Source: an uncultured Clostridia bacterium
GTDB lineage: Bacteria; Bacillota; Clostridia; Christensenellales; CAG-314
Assembly: GCA_944364615.1 (NCBI GenBank)
Contig: CALVWF010000005.1
Location: forward strand, 1-64,000
Length of the DNA: 64,000 bases
Direction of reading: 5' to 3'
This document shows, piece after piece, positions 8,604-16,484 of this stretch. The notes under the pieces are model-generated. The model saw only the letters and a list, made by a program, of their open reading frames with translations. It was not told where the DNA came from and did not search any database. Numbering within the stretch: the stretch's first letter is position 1; every line of letters begins with the position of its first letter. The position numbers and the translations under genes are program-made.

Positions 8604-9329
8604 ATGAAAATTCTGGTAACAAACGACGACGGCATAAACAGCGAAGGACTTGCCATACTGACGCGCTGGGCAACTAAATTGGGGGAAGTGTGGGTGTCCG
8701 CACCCGCTCAGCAGCAAAGCGGCAAAAGTCACGCGATTTCAATACACCACGCCTTCAAAATAAACGAAGTGTCCTTAGGTCTTGGAGAAAAACACGCCTA
8801 CGAAGTCGATTCCACTCCTGTGGACTGCGTGCGATTCGCAACGCTCGGTCTGAATGAAAATTTTGACCTGGTACTTTCCGGAATAAACAAAGGCTACAAT
8901 CTCGGTGAAGATATTCTGTACAGCGGAACGGTGGGAGCACTGTTTGAAACTTCGTTGCGCAGTACTAAAGGCATCGCCTTTTCCACCGAATACACTACTT
9001 TTGCCGCAGCGGAACAAAGTCTCGACGGCATCTACGAATTTTTTACGAAATACAAACTGCTCGAACACAACGTGATCTACAACGTAAATATTCCGTTGCA
9101 ACCTAAAGGCATATTGCTTACCAAACAGGGAGGTGCGTATTTTTCCGACTGCTTCCAGCATCTCGGAGAAGGCATGTGGCAGCAAAACGGCTATTGCGTG
9201 CACGAGAACAATCATGACCTAACGCTGGACACCGACGCTACGATAGACGGATATATCACCGTAACTCCCATGACAACGCAACGCAGCAATGTACTGCTGT
9301 GGAAAAAACTTAAATCGCACATTAAATAA
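8604..9329 (+). CDS. surE: 5'/3'-nucleotidase SurE
   Basis: A 241-residue SurE-family nucleotidase that dephosphorylates nucleoside 5'- and 3'-monophosphates. The metal site is present: TNDDG (D8, D9), S39 in QQQSGKSHAIS and N95 in SGINKGYNLG. Length fits the family. The ATG at 8604 has GAGGT upstream; the frame stays open to 8553, but that extension is not SurE-like. A 94-bp gap with a weak hairpin (8539-8565) separates it from nrnA copy 2, so read-through from the same promoter is likely. It would complete the breakdown of NrnA products to nucleosides. Confidence 0.93.
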   Translation: MKILVTNDDGINSEGLAILTRWATKLGEVWVSAPAQQQSGKSHAISIHHAFKINEVSLGLGEKHAYEVDSTPVDCVRFATLGLNENFDLVLSGINKGYNLGEDILYSGTVGALFETSLRSTKGIAFSTEYTTFAAAEQSLDGIYEFFTKYKLLEHNVIYNVNIPLQPKGILLTKQGGAYFSDCFQHLGEGMWQQNGYCVHENNHDLTLDTDATIDGYITVTPMTTQRSNVLLWKKLKSHIK

Positions 9330-9468
9330 AACTGTCCCGCTTACTGCACTTTAAGCACACTTTTACGCAAAATTGCCAACAGGTAAAACCGTAAAATTTA
9401 CACAACAGACTAAGCCCATATACAACTTTATCGCACAGATCACTTAAAACCGAACGCACAAAACAAAA

Positions 9469-9500
9469 AAAATGTCCTTGCTTTTTGCAAGGACATTTTT
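9469..9500. terminator. Bidirectional terminator, surE / hsp20
   Basis: The hairpin AATGTCCTTG / CAAGGACATT with loop CTTTTTG is flanked by A and T runs, and lies between the convergent surE and hsp20 genes. Confidence 0.85.
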
Positions 9501-9515
9501 AATAGAGGAAGGTAA

Positions 9516-9926
9516 TCAATCAATTACGATCTTGTGTGTGTTGTTGGCCTTTTGCTTAGGAACGTTGAGCGTAAGAACGCCGTTTTCGTAACGCGCCTTG
9601 ATGTTGGTAGCGTCAACGTCGCCAAGATAGTAACTACGAGAATAACTTTCAACACGTTCTCTGTGCAGATACTTGGGCTGAGCGTTTTCTTCCTTTTCTT
9701 CGTTAGCCTGTTCTTTCTTGGCTTCTACTGTAAGATATCCGTTTTCGAAATCTACAGTGATATCCTGTTTTTCAAAACCGGGGATTTCCACTTCCATCAT
9801 ATACTGATTTTCATCTTCCTTGATGTCGGTGCGCATGAGCGACTTCGAACTTACTCCCGAAGGGAAAAAGTCATTCCACATATTGTCAAACAAATCGTTG
9901 TTTCTTCTTACAATGTAATTTTTCAT
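9516..9926 (-). CDS. Hsp20/alpha-crystallin small heat-shock protein
   Basis: A 136-residue small heat-shock chaperone that holds unfolded proteins. It has a short N-terminal arm, an alpha-crystallin domain (about 30-125) with the VEIPGFEKQDITVDFENG strands and the hallmark ENGVLTLNVPK, and a short basic tail. The start at 9926 follows AAGGAGGT; an upstream start at 9965 would swallow this site. A promoter with a CIRCE operator over its start site lies upstream, so HrcA control is expected. It is a single-gene unit. Confidence 0.95.
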   Translation of the reverse strand: MKNYIVRRNNDLFDNMWNDFFPSGVSSKSLMRTDIKEDENQYMMEVEIPGFEKQDITVDFENGYLTVEAKKEQANEEKEENAQPKYLHRERVESYSRSYYLGDVDATNIKARYENGVLTLNVPKQKANNTHKIVID

Positions 9927-9981
9927 AATGTAAAACCTCCTTGGGTTAACTCTAATATTTAGCAACTGTTTATTGAGTGTG

Positions 9982-10008
9982 TTAGCACTCTCAACCTTTG
10001 ACTGCTAA
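9982..10008. promoter_or_regulatory. CIRCE operator (HrcA site)
   Basis: TTAGCACTC (9982-9990), nine bases, then GACTGCTAA (10000-10008). This matches the CIRCE inverted repeat with one mismatch (consensus right arm GAGTGCTAA). Its place just downstream of the hsp20 -10 box is right for repression by HrcA, whose gene is not in this window. Confidence 0.9.
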
Positions 10009-10009
10009 T

Positions 10010-10037
10010 ATAATACCACATTTACAGAATTTGTCAA
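10010..10037 (-). promoter_or_regulatory. hsp20 promoter
   Basis: On the minus strand TTGACA (10037-10032), a 16-bp spacer and TATTAT (10015-10010). Transcription would begin inside the CIRCE element. Confidence 0.75.
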
Positions 10038-10220
10038 GAGTTTTTTGCAATTTTTTTTTTGAAAAATTTTTAAAAATTTTTTGTCTGCAATCAAGTCGGC
10101 GTTAAACTTGTCCTGACAAACGCTTTATGCGTCCCAATCGGTAATTTACCGTTGCTTATCCGCCTACGTGTATTCCATTTCTGACAGCGCAACTTTGTCT
10201 GGCGCTTGCACATTGCCTAC

Positions 10221-10252
10221 AAAAAAAACGCTTTCGGCTGTAGCCGAAAGCG
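10221..10252 (-). terminator. Terminator of the corrinoid methyltransferase operon
   Basis: The stem CGCTTTCGGC / GCCGAAAGCG with loop TACA (minus strand) is followed by eight T residues on the minus strand. It lies just beyond the regulator gene's stop codon. Confidence 0.9.
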
Positions 10253-10260
10253 TCAGATAT

Positions 10261-11520
10261 TCAATTTTGCCATATTTTCCTGTATTTTGCGGGAGTAAGA
10301 CCTACGCTCTTTTTAAAAGTTTTTATAAAGTGATTGTAATCGCCGAACCCTGATTCCGACGCTATCGATTCCACCGACTTACCTTTGGCACGCAGCAGTT
10401 CCTTTGCCCTCTCCACGCGCAGCGTGCACAGATATTCCGAAAAGGTAGTATGCATTTCCTTTCTGAACAGATGACTGAGATAGTAACTGTTGATGTAAAC
10501 TTTTTCCGCAACATCGGACAGCGACAACCCTTCTTCCGTAAAGTGTTCGTTGATGTACTGAATTGCCTTTCCGAGATGTATGGAAACATTCTTCTGCGGT
10601 TGCAACGCATAGATTTTGTCTATACAGTAATTCAGTATAGACACAATTGTCTGGCAAATATCGGTAAATCCGGCATTTTTGTTAAGTATGGAAGAGGCGT
10701 TTCCTATAACCTCCATCATCTCGGTAAGCGGCACTCCCGCCTCTACCGTCGCACGGGAAATAAACGCGCTCAGTTCGTACAACTTTACTTTAATCACATC
10801 CAGATTACCGTCGGCAAACAGCAGTATTTCTCCGAAAAATCTGTTAATAATTTCCACCGCTTTATTGCGATTGCCCAGCAGAATGTAGGTAATAAGCTCT
10901 TTTTCCGACTTGACGGGATAGGCACTGCAACGGGCTTCCTCTAACTGTCTTGCCGACCTCAACGCATCTTCTTTTTCCGCAATCGCCTTGTTGATCTGTT
11001 TACTGGTGCGATCCATACGCCGTCTGAACTCGGAACGCTCTTCCGCCTGATGAGTAACGTAATCGGACAGCACTTTTAAAATACTCACTGCACTGCGAAG
11101 TTTTTCGCACGTAGTCTGTACGACTTCTGCCGGCTTGTCGAATTTCTGAGTGTTTCGTTCCCTTTCTTCGGGTGTTATGTCTTCCAGATCCCACAATATA
11201 ACGGGTCCGCTGATGATAGAGCCTATCAGTCTGCCGCCATAAACCACCGCAATTGCGCAAGCGACAAATCCGCAAGAGGTAAAAAAAATGTAAGGTTCGC
11301 CCAGTTCAAACGCTTTGTTTGCTCCGTAACATATCCCGCTTACGCATTCGTCACGGTTTTTAACGCACAGGCACAGTGCGTTACTGCCCGATGACAGTTG
11401 TTCATTGCCCTCGAGATCGTACAACGCCACATCGTAACCTGTTGTAACTGCGTAATTTACAAACAACTTTTTTAGTTGATCGTAATCGAATATGTTCCTG
11501 AGTTCAAGACCTTTCATCAA
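10261..11520 (-). CDS. PocR sensor - AraC DNA-binding transcriptional regulator
   Basis: A 419-residue one-component regulator. Residues ~5-160 match the PocR ligand-binding domain (LFVNYAVTTGYDVALYD, a cysteine-rich stretch with CLCVKNRDEC, LIGSIISGPVIL). A helical linker with many Lys/Glu residues (~160-200) may be a coiled coil. Residues ~315-419 form an AraC-type double helix-turn-helix (LSLSDVAEKVYINSYYLSHL and ASESGFGDYNHFIKTFKKSVG). It is the last gene of the corrinoid operon, 11 bp after the DUF2284 gene, so it probably controls its own operon in response to the methyl-donor substrate or a corrinoid (inference). PocR-AraC proteins often regulate B12-dependent pathways. Confidence 0.88.
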   Translation of the reverse strand: MMKGLELRNIFDYDQLKKLFVNYAVTTGYDVALYDLEGNEQLSSGSNALCLCVKNRDECVSGICYGANKAFELGEPYIFFTSCGFVACAIAVVYGGRLIGSIISGPVILWDLEDITPEERERNTQKFDKPAEVVQTTCEKLRSAVSILKVLSDYVTHQAEERSEFRRRMDRTSKQINKAIAEKEDALRSARQLEEARCSAYPVKSEKELITYILLGNRNKAVEIINRFFGEILLFADGNLDVIKVKLYELSAFISRATVEAGVPLTEMMEVIGNASSILNKNAGFTDICQTIVSILNYCIDKIYALQPQKNVSIHLGKAIQYINEHFTEEGLSLSDVAEKVYINSYYLSHLFRKEMHTTFSEYLCTLRVERAKELLRAKGKSVESIASESGFGDYNHFIKTFKKSVGLTPAKYRKIWQN

Positions 11521-11531
11521 TTTCTCCTGTA

Positions 11532-12065
11532 TTAAAACAACAGAGCGGAAAAATACGTCACCGTGTCCGTTCCGTTGATATAATTAATCTGACATTTACG
11601 TGCCAATTCGGCGACGTCTATTCCGCATGCTTCCAATGAAGGCGTAGCCTGATCGGGAAACCTGCACGGCTCGTCGGGGTAAGTACAAACTGAACATTTC
11701 TTACATCCGTGCGCCAACAGCAATACGGTCTCAAAAGGCAAATCATTAAAAAGCACACGCATGAGTCGGTTGTGCTGCTTGCCTGCATTTATCATTCCTT
11801 CGTAGTCGAAACTGTCTTGAAGATTGTGACAGGTAGTCATTACAAGAATATGACCGTAGCATTGCCGGTACTCCTTGAGCCGTTTTTGACCGTCTACGGC
11901 GGGAGGACAAGTCCAATATTTGCCGTACCTTCCGCATCGGTTTGCCTTGCACATATCCACTACTTGCCGACTGAACTGCAAATTGCTCGTTTCTATTATA
12001 CCATACTGAAACACTTTATTGCATATAATTTGTTCGAGTGTACTCTTTTTTTGTTGATAATCCAT
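11532..12065 (-). CDS. DUF2284 cysteine-rich metal-binding protein
   Basis: A 177-residue protein of the DUF2284 family (predicted metal-binding). Cysteines cluster in two groups: C39, C44 and C53 in DMCKANRCGRYGKYWTCPP, and a second group in HGCKKCSVCTYPDEPCRFP. That pattern suggests an iron-sulfur cluster or Zn site. The start lies 3 bp after the reductive-activator stop, with no clear ribosome site, so translation is probably coupled. DUF2284 genes commonly accompany corrinoid methyltransferase modules; a redox role in cobalamin re-activation is possible but unproven. Confidence 0.85.
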   Translation of the reverse strand: MDYQQKKSTLEQIICNKVFQYGIIETSNLQFSRQVVDMCKANRCGRYGKYWTCPPAVDGQKRLKEYRQCYGHILVMTTCHNLQDSFDYEGMINAGKQHNRLMRVLFNDLPFETVLLLAHGCKKCSVCTYPDEPCRFPDQATPSLEACGIDVAELARKCQINYINGTDTVTYFSALLF

Positions 12066-12068
12066 ATT

Positions 12069-13535
12069 TTAAAAACTCAGATTTTCTATATACGTCTCCG
12101 CGAAATCCGCATCGTCAGACAATTCAACCACGTTACATTTCGAAGTCTTTTCCTTAAGCACGTCCAGCAACGATCTGTCGTCAAGTATTCTGATCGCTCC
12201 TTGCAGGCTGCTGTTGCCCACCGCAATAGCCTTGTCTTTGAGTTGACGCGGAATTACGCCGGCAATACTTGCGTTGGAAATATCAGTGTAATATCCGAGA
12301 CCGCCCGCTATGTACAGTCTGTCAACATCGTCCAACGACGCGCCCGCCTTTTTAAGCAGTACTGTTACTCCCGAACACAATGCGCTTTTAGCCAACTGGA
12401 ATTGTCTTATATCCTTTTGTGAAACATAAACATCGCAAGTTATATACGCTCTGTCATTAAAGTCTGATTTTTCCAAAAAAGGTCTCTTGCCGTTACAGAA
12501 TGCACCGCTCTCGTCTATTCCTCCGTTTTCGATAAGCAATGCGATTGCATCCGTCAGACCGCTTCCGCACAAGCCCTTGGCGGCAGTTCCGTTTATCGTT
12601 TGGATATTTAGCCGTCCGTCAAAACCTATTCGGCTAATCGCCCCGTCAACACCTCCCATTCCGCAGGAACACGCTCCTTCGAAAGCGGGACCAGCCGCAG
12701 TGGAAGCACACCACAAAACGCCGTTGTTGTTCACAACAACTTCGCCGTTTGTTCCTATGTCCATCAACACTTTCACTCCGCTGTCGCCCAGCATATCCGT
12801 TGCCACCAATCCCGCAGCGACGTCGGCACCGACATATGCCGAAATTCCGCACACAAGAGTTGCTTTTTTTATAAGTAAATTGCTGTCTGTAACAATTTTT
12901 GCGTCAAGAAAAGTCGGTTTAAAAGGTGCAACGCCCATTGAAACGGGACTGACTCCGCACAAAATGTGCAACATTGTAGTGTTTGCCGCGATTACACCGT
13001 TTTCCACCGCGCTGTCACAGCCTGTAAGGCTTCGTATCAAACCGTTTATGTCATTTGTCACCGCGTCGCGCATCTTTTCGAGATTGCGTACGTCGGAGCA
13101 GGCGCGTATTCTTGAAATCACATCACTTCCGAACACGCTTTGCGAATTCAGACAACTGGCATATCGGATGTTTTTGCCGTCACAGTAAGCCGCAGCAATC
13201 GTAGTTGTTCCTACGTCAACGGCTATGCCTGTTTTGTCCGTGGAAATACCGCTGAAAAACTTTTCAATTCCTTTACCTTCTGCTTCATCCAGATCCACCG
13301 TAATGTCTTCCTTGACAATACTTCGGCACGCTCGCACTTTGCCACTGCCTGTAACCGCACATTCGCCGCTGGTTACGTTTACCACGCACTTGCCACACTT
13401 GCCGTTGCCACCGCAAGGCGCAACGACAAGGTGACCCGTACGTTGCAAAAAGGTTAAAAGATCGATGTTTTTCTCGCAGTCATAACAGGTTGTCCGCCCA
13501 TGTTGCTTTACCGTAACAGTACAGAAATCACGCAC
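12069..13535 (-). CDS. Corrinoid reductive activase (2Fe-2S ferredoxin - ASKHA ATPase, RamA/RACo type)
   Basis: About 488 residues. The N-terminal ferredoxin domain has the pattern C41-x5-C47-x2-C50-x19-C70 in PCGGNGKCGKC, typical of a plant-type [2Fe-2S] cluster. The rest is an ASKHA ATPase-like domain (DUF4445) with GIAVDVGTTTIAAAY, MDIGTNGEVVV and GLCGSGLTDAI. Such proteins use ATP to reduce inactivated Co(II) corrinoid back to Co(I). I place the start at a GTG (13535) overlapping the corrinoid gene's stop, with AAGG six bases upstream; an upstream start at 13586 would add a proline-rich, non-family leader. It acts on the protein encoded just before it. Confidence 0.88.
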   Translation of the reverse strand: MRDFCTVTVKQHGRTTCYDCEKNIDLLTFLQRTGHLVVAPCGGNGKCGKCVVNVTSGECAVTGSGKVRACRSIVKEDITVDLDEAEGKGIEKFFSGISTDKTGIAVDVGTTTIAAAYCDGKNIRYASCLNSQSVFGSDVISRIRACSDVRNLEKMRDAVTNDINGLIRSLTGCDSAVENGVIAANTTMLHILCGVSPVSMGVAPFKPTFLDAKIVTDSNLLIKKATLVCGISAYVGADVAAGLVATDMLGDSGVKVLMDIGTNGEVVVNNNGVLWCASTAAGPAFEGACSCGMGGVDGAISRIGFDGRLNIQTINGTAAKGLCGSGLTDAIALLIENGGIDESGAFCNGKRPFLEKSDFNDRAYITCDVYVSQKDIRQFQLAKSALCSGVTVLLKKAGASLDDVDRLYIAGGLGYYTDISNASIAGVIPRQLKDKAIAVGNSSLQGAIRILDDRSLLDVLKEKTSKCNVVELSDDADFAETYIENLSF

Positions 13536-14160
13536 AGTATGCCTTGGCGACCTCGGCGGCGGTAGCAGCATCGGGAGTATAAGCATCTGCTCCTATCTCG
13601 TCTGCGAATTGCTGCGTAACAGGCGCCCCTCCTATCATTATTTTAACTTTGTCACGCAATCCCGCCTGATCGATTGACTCTATAATGTCTTTCATATTTA
13701 CCATTGTAGTAGTGAGCAACGATGACAAACCTACTATATCGGCGTTATACCGGCGTATGGCATCGATTATCTTGTCCGCACCGCAATCCACGCCAAGATC
13801 AACAACGTTAAAACCTACCCCTTCCATCATTATCTTGACCAGATTTTTACCTATATCGTGAAGATCTCCTTTTACGGTACAAAGCACTACCGTTCCTATT
13901 GACTGCACTCCTTCATTTACAAGCGCAGGTTTCAAAACTTTTAAAGCCATGTTCATTGCACGAGCGGCTATAAGCACTTCAGGAACAAAAACCTCGTTGT
14001 TTTTAAACTTTTCGCCTATTATCGACATCCCCTTGATAAGGCCTTCTGTCAATATGTCTTTGGGAGATACTCCGGCAGCAAGTTGCTGTTCGACCAACGC
14101 AGTAAGATCCTTTGCTTTACCGCGCTCAAGAAGTTGCGCCATTTCGTCAAATGTATTCAT
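13528..14160 (-). CDS. Corrinoid (B12-binding) methyl-carrier protein, MtbC/MtaC type
   Basis: A 210-residue two-domain protein: a helical cap (about 1-85) and a Rossmann-like B12-binding domain. The cobalt-ligating signature is KGDLHDIGKN, with D99, H101 and G104 giving DxHxxG; SLLTTTM and GGAPVTQQFADEIGADAY complete the domain. It carries a methyl group on cobalt between a donor-specific and an acceptor methyltransferase. AGGAGGT precedes the ATG. It lies 36 bp after the UroD-type methyltransferase gene. Confidence 0.93.
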   Translation of the reverse strand: MNTFDEMAQLLERGKAKDLTALVEQQLAAGVSPKDILTEGLIKGMSIIGEKFKNNEVFVPEVLIAARAMNMALKVLKPALVNEGVQSIGTVVLCTVKGDLHDIGKNLVKIMMEGVGFNVVDLGVDCGADKIIDAIRRYNADIVGLSSLLTTTMVNMKDIIESIDQAGLRDKVKIMIGGAPVTQQFADEIGADAYTPDAATAAEVAKAYCA

Positions 14161-14196
14161 ACTTACCTCCTATTGTAATGTAAAGCCTTCGCTGTA

Positions 14197-15210
14197 CTAT
14201 TTGCCGTTGTAGTAGTCGGAAACGGCATTGAAGAAACTTTGTATATTCTTCCAGTCTGCATGGTAGGGAATATCACACCCCGATGAAATGACAAAGTTGG
14301 GGTATTTGTCGCACAGCCTTTCCATGAGTTGCTTTGTGCAACGGTAAACGGACTCCTCGCTTCCGTTGCAAAACTGTCCGGCAGGATCTATATTTCCCAT
14401 AGCAATTACATCTGACGGCATTCCCGCCAGCACATCGCCCATGTCCACAGCATTGCCGAAATGGTAACAACTGCAACCCGTACGCAGAATAGAGGGCAAC
14501 ATTTTTACCGTTTCGTTTCCGCAGTTGTGGTAAATGACTATAAAATTGTCCTCCTGTAACTGCGCAAGTCTGCGAACAAAAGGTTCGGAAAACCTTTCGG
14601 CAAATTCAGGCGACAGCAATCCTGCAAGCGGTTCGGCAACCACTACTCCGTCTGCACCCGCCCGCTTGTATTCGTTGATGTAATTTTCCAGAAACCGTGT
14701 AGTTTTGTCAAGCAAACGTTCTAACGCCTCAGGCTCATCGTAACAGTAAAACATAGCCTCATTTACGTCAAGCAGTCTGCCTGCAAGAGAAAACGGACCT
14801 ATCACGCCCGCAAACACCGGACGGTCGGTAATATTGTTTTTGGCAATACGCACTGCTTCCACATAAACAGGCGCCCTGCAACTCGACACGGCAGGAACTT
14901 CAAGGCTGTCTATTTCTTCGGGAGAAGTTACCACAGAATGAGTTACGGTTGGCACTTCGTCATCGGAAAACACCAACTGCGCTCCGAAACATTCCGCTTC
15001 GACAGACAAATCCATAAAACTTACGGATGCTGCCGAATTTGTCCTTTCCGCTACAGCCTTCATTGCCATTGCCTGCAATTTGCTGTCTTTTACAAGTTGC
15101 CCTATACTTGTGCCTATCAGTTGTCCGCCCGGATAAGACAAAATCGGCAAAACCTTGCCGGCGTCCTTTCTTTCCAGCAAAGACTTTACCCATTCGATCC
15201 TGTTAAACAT
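14197..15210 (-). CDS. UroD-family cobalamin-dependent methyltransferase
   Basis: A 337-residue member of the uroporphyrinogen-decarboxylase superfamily, in the methyltransferase branch (MtaA/MtbA/CmuA type) rather than the heme enzyme. Supporting this, it has HNCG near residue 228 and SGCDIP near 312, the His-x-Cys...Cys set that binds zinc in this branch, and it heads an operon with a corrinoid protein and a reductive activase. The heme decarboxylase's N-terminal arginine motif is not apparent. It either demethylates a growth substrate or passes methyl from cobalt to an acceptor; no MttB- or MtaB-type partner lies in the window. GGAGG precedes the start. Confidence 0.85.
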   Translation of the reverse strand: MFNRIEWVKSLLERKDAGKVLPILSYPGGQLIGTSIGQLVKDSKLQAMAMKAVAERTNSAASVSFMDLSVEAECFGAQLVFSDDEVPTVTHSVVTSPEEIDSLEVPAVSSCRAPVYVEAVRIAKNNITDRPVFAGVIGPFSLAGRLLDVNEAMFYCYDEPEALERLLDKTTRFLENYINEYKRAGADGVVVAEPLAGLLSPEFAERFSEPFVRRLAQLQEDNFIVIYHNCGNETVKMLPSILRTGCSCYHFGNAVDMGDVLAGMPSDVIAMGNIDPAGQFCNGSEESVYRCTKQLMERLCDKYPNFVISSGCDIPYHADWKNIQSFFNAVSDYYNGK

Positions 15211-15585
15211 TTAGAACCTCCGAAACAGTATTCGCTTTTATTGTACCTATTGTGACACAAAAATAAACATTTTGCAAGTTGCCGAATTGTTAAAAAATCG
15301 TCTTTTTTTGCTGTTGACGGTATTACAGCGCTAAATTGCAAATGCTGTTTTTGGTGTACTTCGTCACAGAGGTTTTCCTTCGCCACTAACGCAGTATAAC
15401 CTGTGCCTTCAAATTTGTAACGGTAGACACGTCAAAAGATATACGGTTAAAACATGTGTTGTCAGAGCGTATTAACACAGTGCAATTTAAACCGTTTAAC
15501 ATTCAGGTTAACTGCGGTTGACCACAACGTAACTTTACAATGACGCTAAATTTGTAAAAAAAAAACGGCACGTCTGTGCCGTTTT
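15211..15585. other. Intergenic region upstream of the corrinoid operon
   Basis: It holds the operon leader. A minus-strand TACAAT may be the -10, without a good -35, as expected for an activator-dependent promoter. The palindrome TTGTGACACAA (15250-15260) lies close by and could be a regulator site. The rest shows no supported gene; short minus-strand frames here lack ribosome sites. Confidence 0.4.
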
Positions 15586-15586
15586 T
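15561..15586 (-). terminator. Terminator of the small membrane protein gene
   Basis: The stem ACGGCAC / GTGCCGT is followed by a T run on the minus strand, directly at the stop codon of the 15586-16110 gene. Confidence 0.85.
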
Positions 15587-16110
15587 TACTGCTGTTCCGT
15601 TACAACAGATGAAGATTTTAGTTTCTTTAAAAGCAAAGCAAATTGTACAGCCCAACAAACAGTACCCGTACCCACAGCAATTGCCACAGGCAGAAAGGAC
15701 ATATAGGTGCTTGAGGCAAGCGCGACGACATAAACAGTCAATGCTACCAGCATAACGCAGGCGATTGTGTTTAAAACAGTAAGTTTCTTTGCTTTTTCAG
15801 ACAAGATTCCCTTTACCTCATATTTTTTAAACGTGCGCGCGACAACAAGCATATAAATGTCAAATGCCAGCCCCAGAACCGCGCTTAACGCTAAAAGCAC
15901 ACCTACCACGACAACTGCTATCGCAGAAGCAAGCGCAACTCCGAACGCACCCGTTACACTTCCTGTGCCGTTAGCGGCGTTGTTGTTGATTTGCGCAATT
16001 GCAGTAGCAGGAAAAATCTTTAATGCATAAATCATAAAATACACCATCGCAACTGCAATTAAAATTACGCACACTAACTGTAATGCGTATATTGCCGATT
16101 TCTTTGTCAT
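15586..16110 (-). CDS. Unrecognised four-helix membrane protein
   Basis: A 174-residue protein I do not recognise. Four hydrophobic segments are visible at about 8-30, 50-85 (long, Ala/Val-rich), 110-130 and 140-160. The segment between the second and third is basic and charged (RTFKKYEVKGILSEKAKK), and the tail is polar. The start at 16110 is chosen because AAGGGGGTG lies at the correct distance; an in-frame GTG nine bases earlier falls inside that ribosome site. It stands alone with its own terminator. The function is unknown. Confidence 0.7.
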   Translation of the reverse strand: MTKKSAIYALQLVCVILIAVAMVYFMIYALKIFPATAIAQINNNAANGTGSVTGAFGVALASAIAVVVVGVLLALSAVLGLAFDIYMLVVARTFKKYEVKGILSEKAKKLTVLNTIACVMLVALTVYVVALASSTYMSFLPVAIAVGTGTVCWAVQFALLLKKLKSSSVVTEQQ

Positions 16111-16484
16111 ATCGTGCACCCCCTTCCGTAGCGGTATGACCGCTTTAACAGGACAGATTTAGACTGTCACACATCAAACAATTGTTTTAAGTAATTATAT
16201 CACATACTGAAAGTATGTCAATACGCAAAATCTCGACATATGCATATAGATTTTGTCATGTAGTGTTTTTTTGCCTCAACACAGCATAAAGCACTTCACC
16301 GACAAGAATTTTAAATCGGCCACGTTTTATCCAAACTAATTAAGATTGAATACGAATACTTCCGCTCAAAACATAATGACCACCGAATTTACTCTTACAT
16401 AATAAAAAAGCAAGGCACGGCCTTTAACCGTGCCTTACCTTATTTACTTATTTCTAAGCATATTGTTAGAATGCCTATGTGTTT
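16111..16484. other. Intergenic region between the membrane protein gene and the ABC/nuclease operon
   Basis: It is AT-rich. It contains the leader of the small membrane protein gene and the terminator at 16412-16436. I see nothing else supported. Confidence 0.5.
16412..16436 (-). terminator. Terminator of the eight-gene ABC/nuclease operon
   Basis: The stem AAGGCACGG / CCGTGCCTT with loop CCTTTAA is followed on the minus strand by TGCTTTTTTATT. It lies about 50 bp after the last gene. Confidence 0.8.

Noticed and set aside
14197-15210. Heme uroporphyrinogen decarboxylase (hemE)
   Set aside because: The zinc-binding HNC...SGC set and the corrinoid operon context point to the methyltransferase branch.
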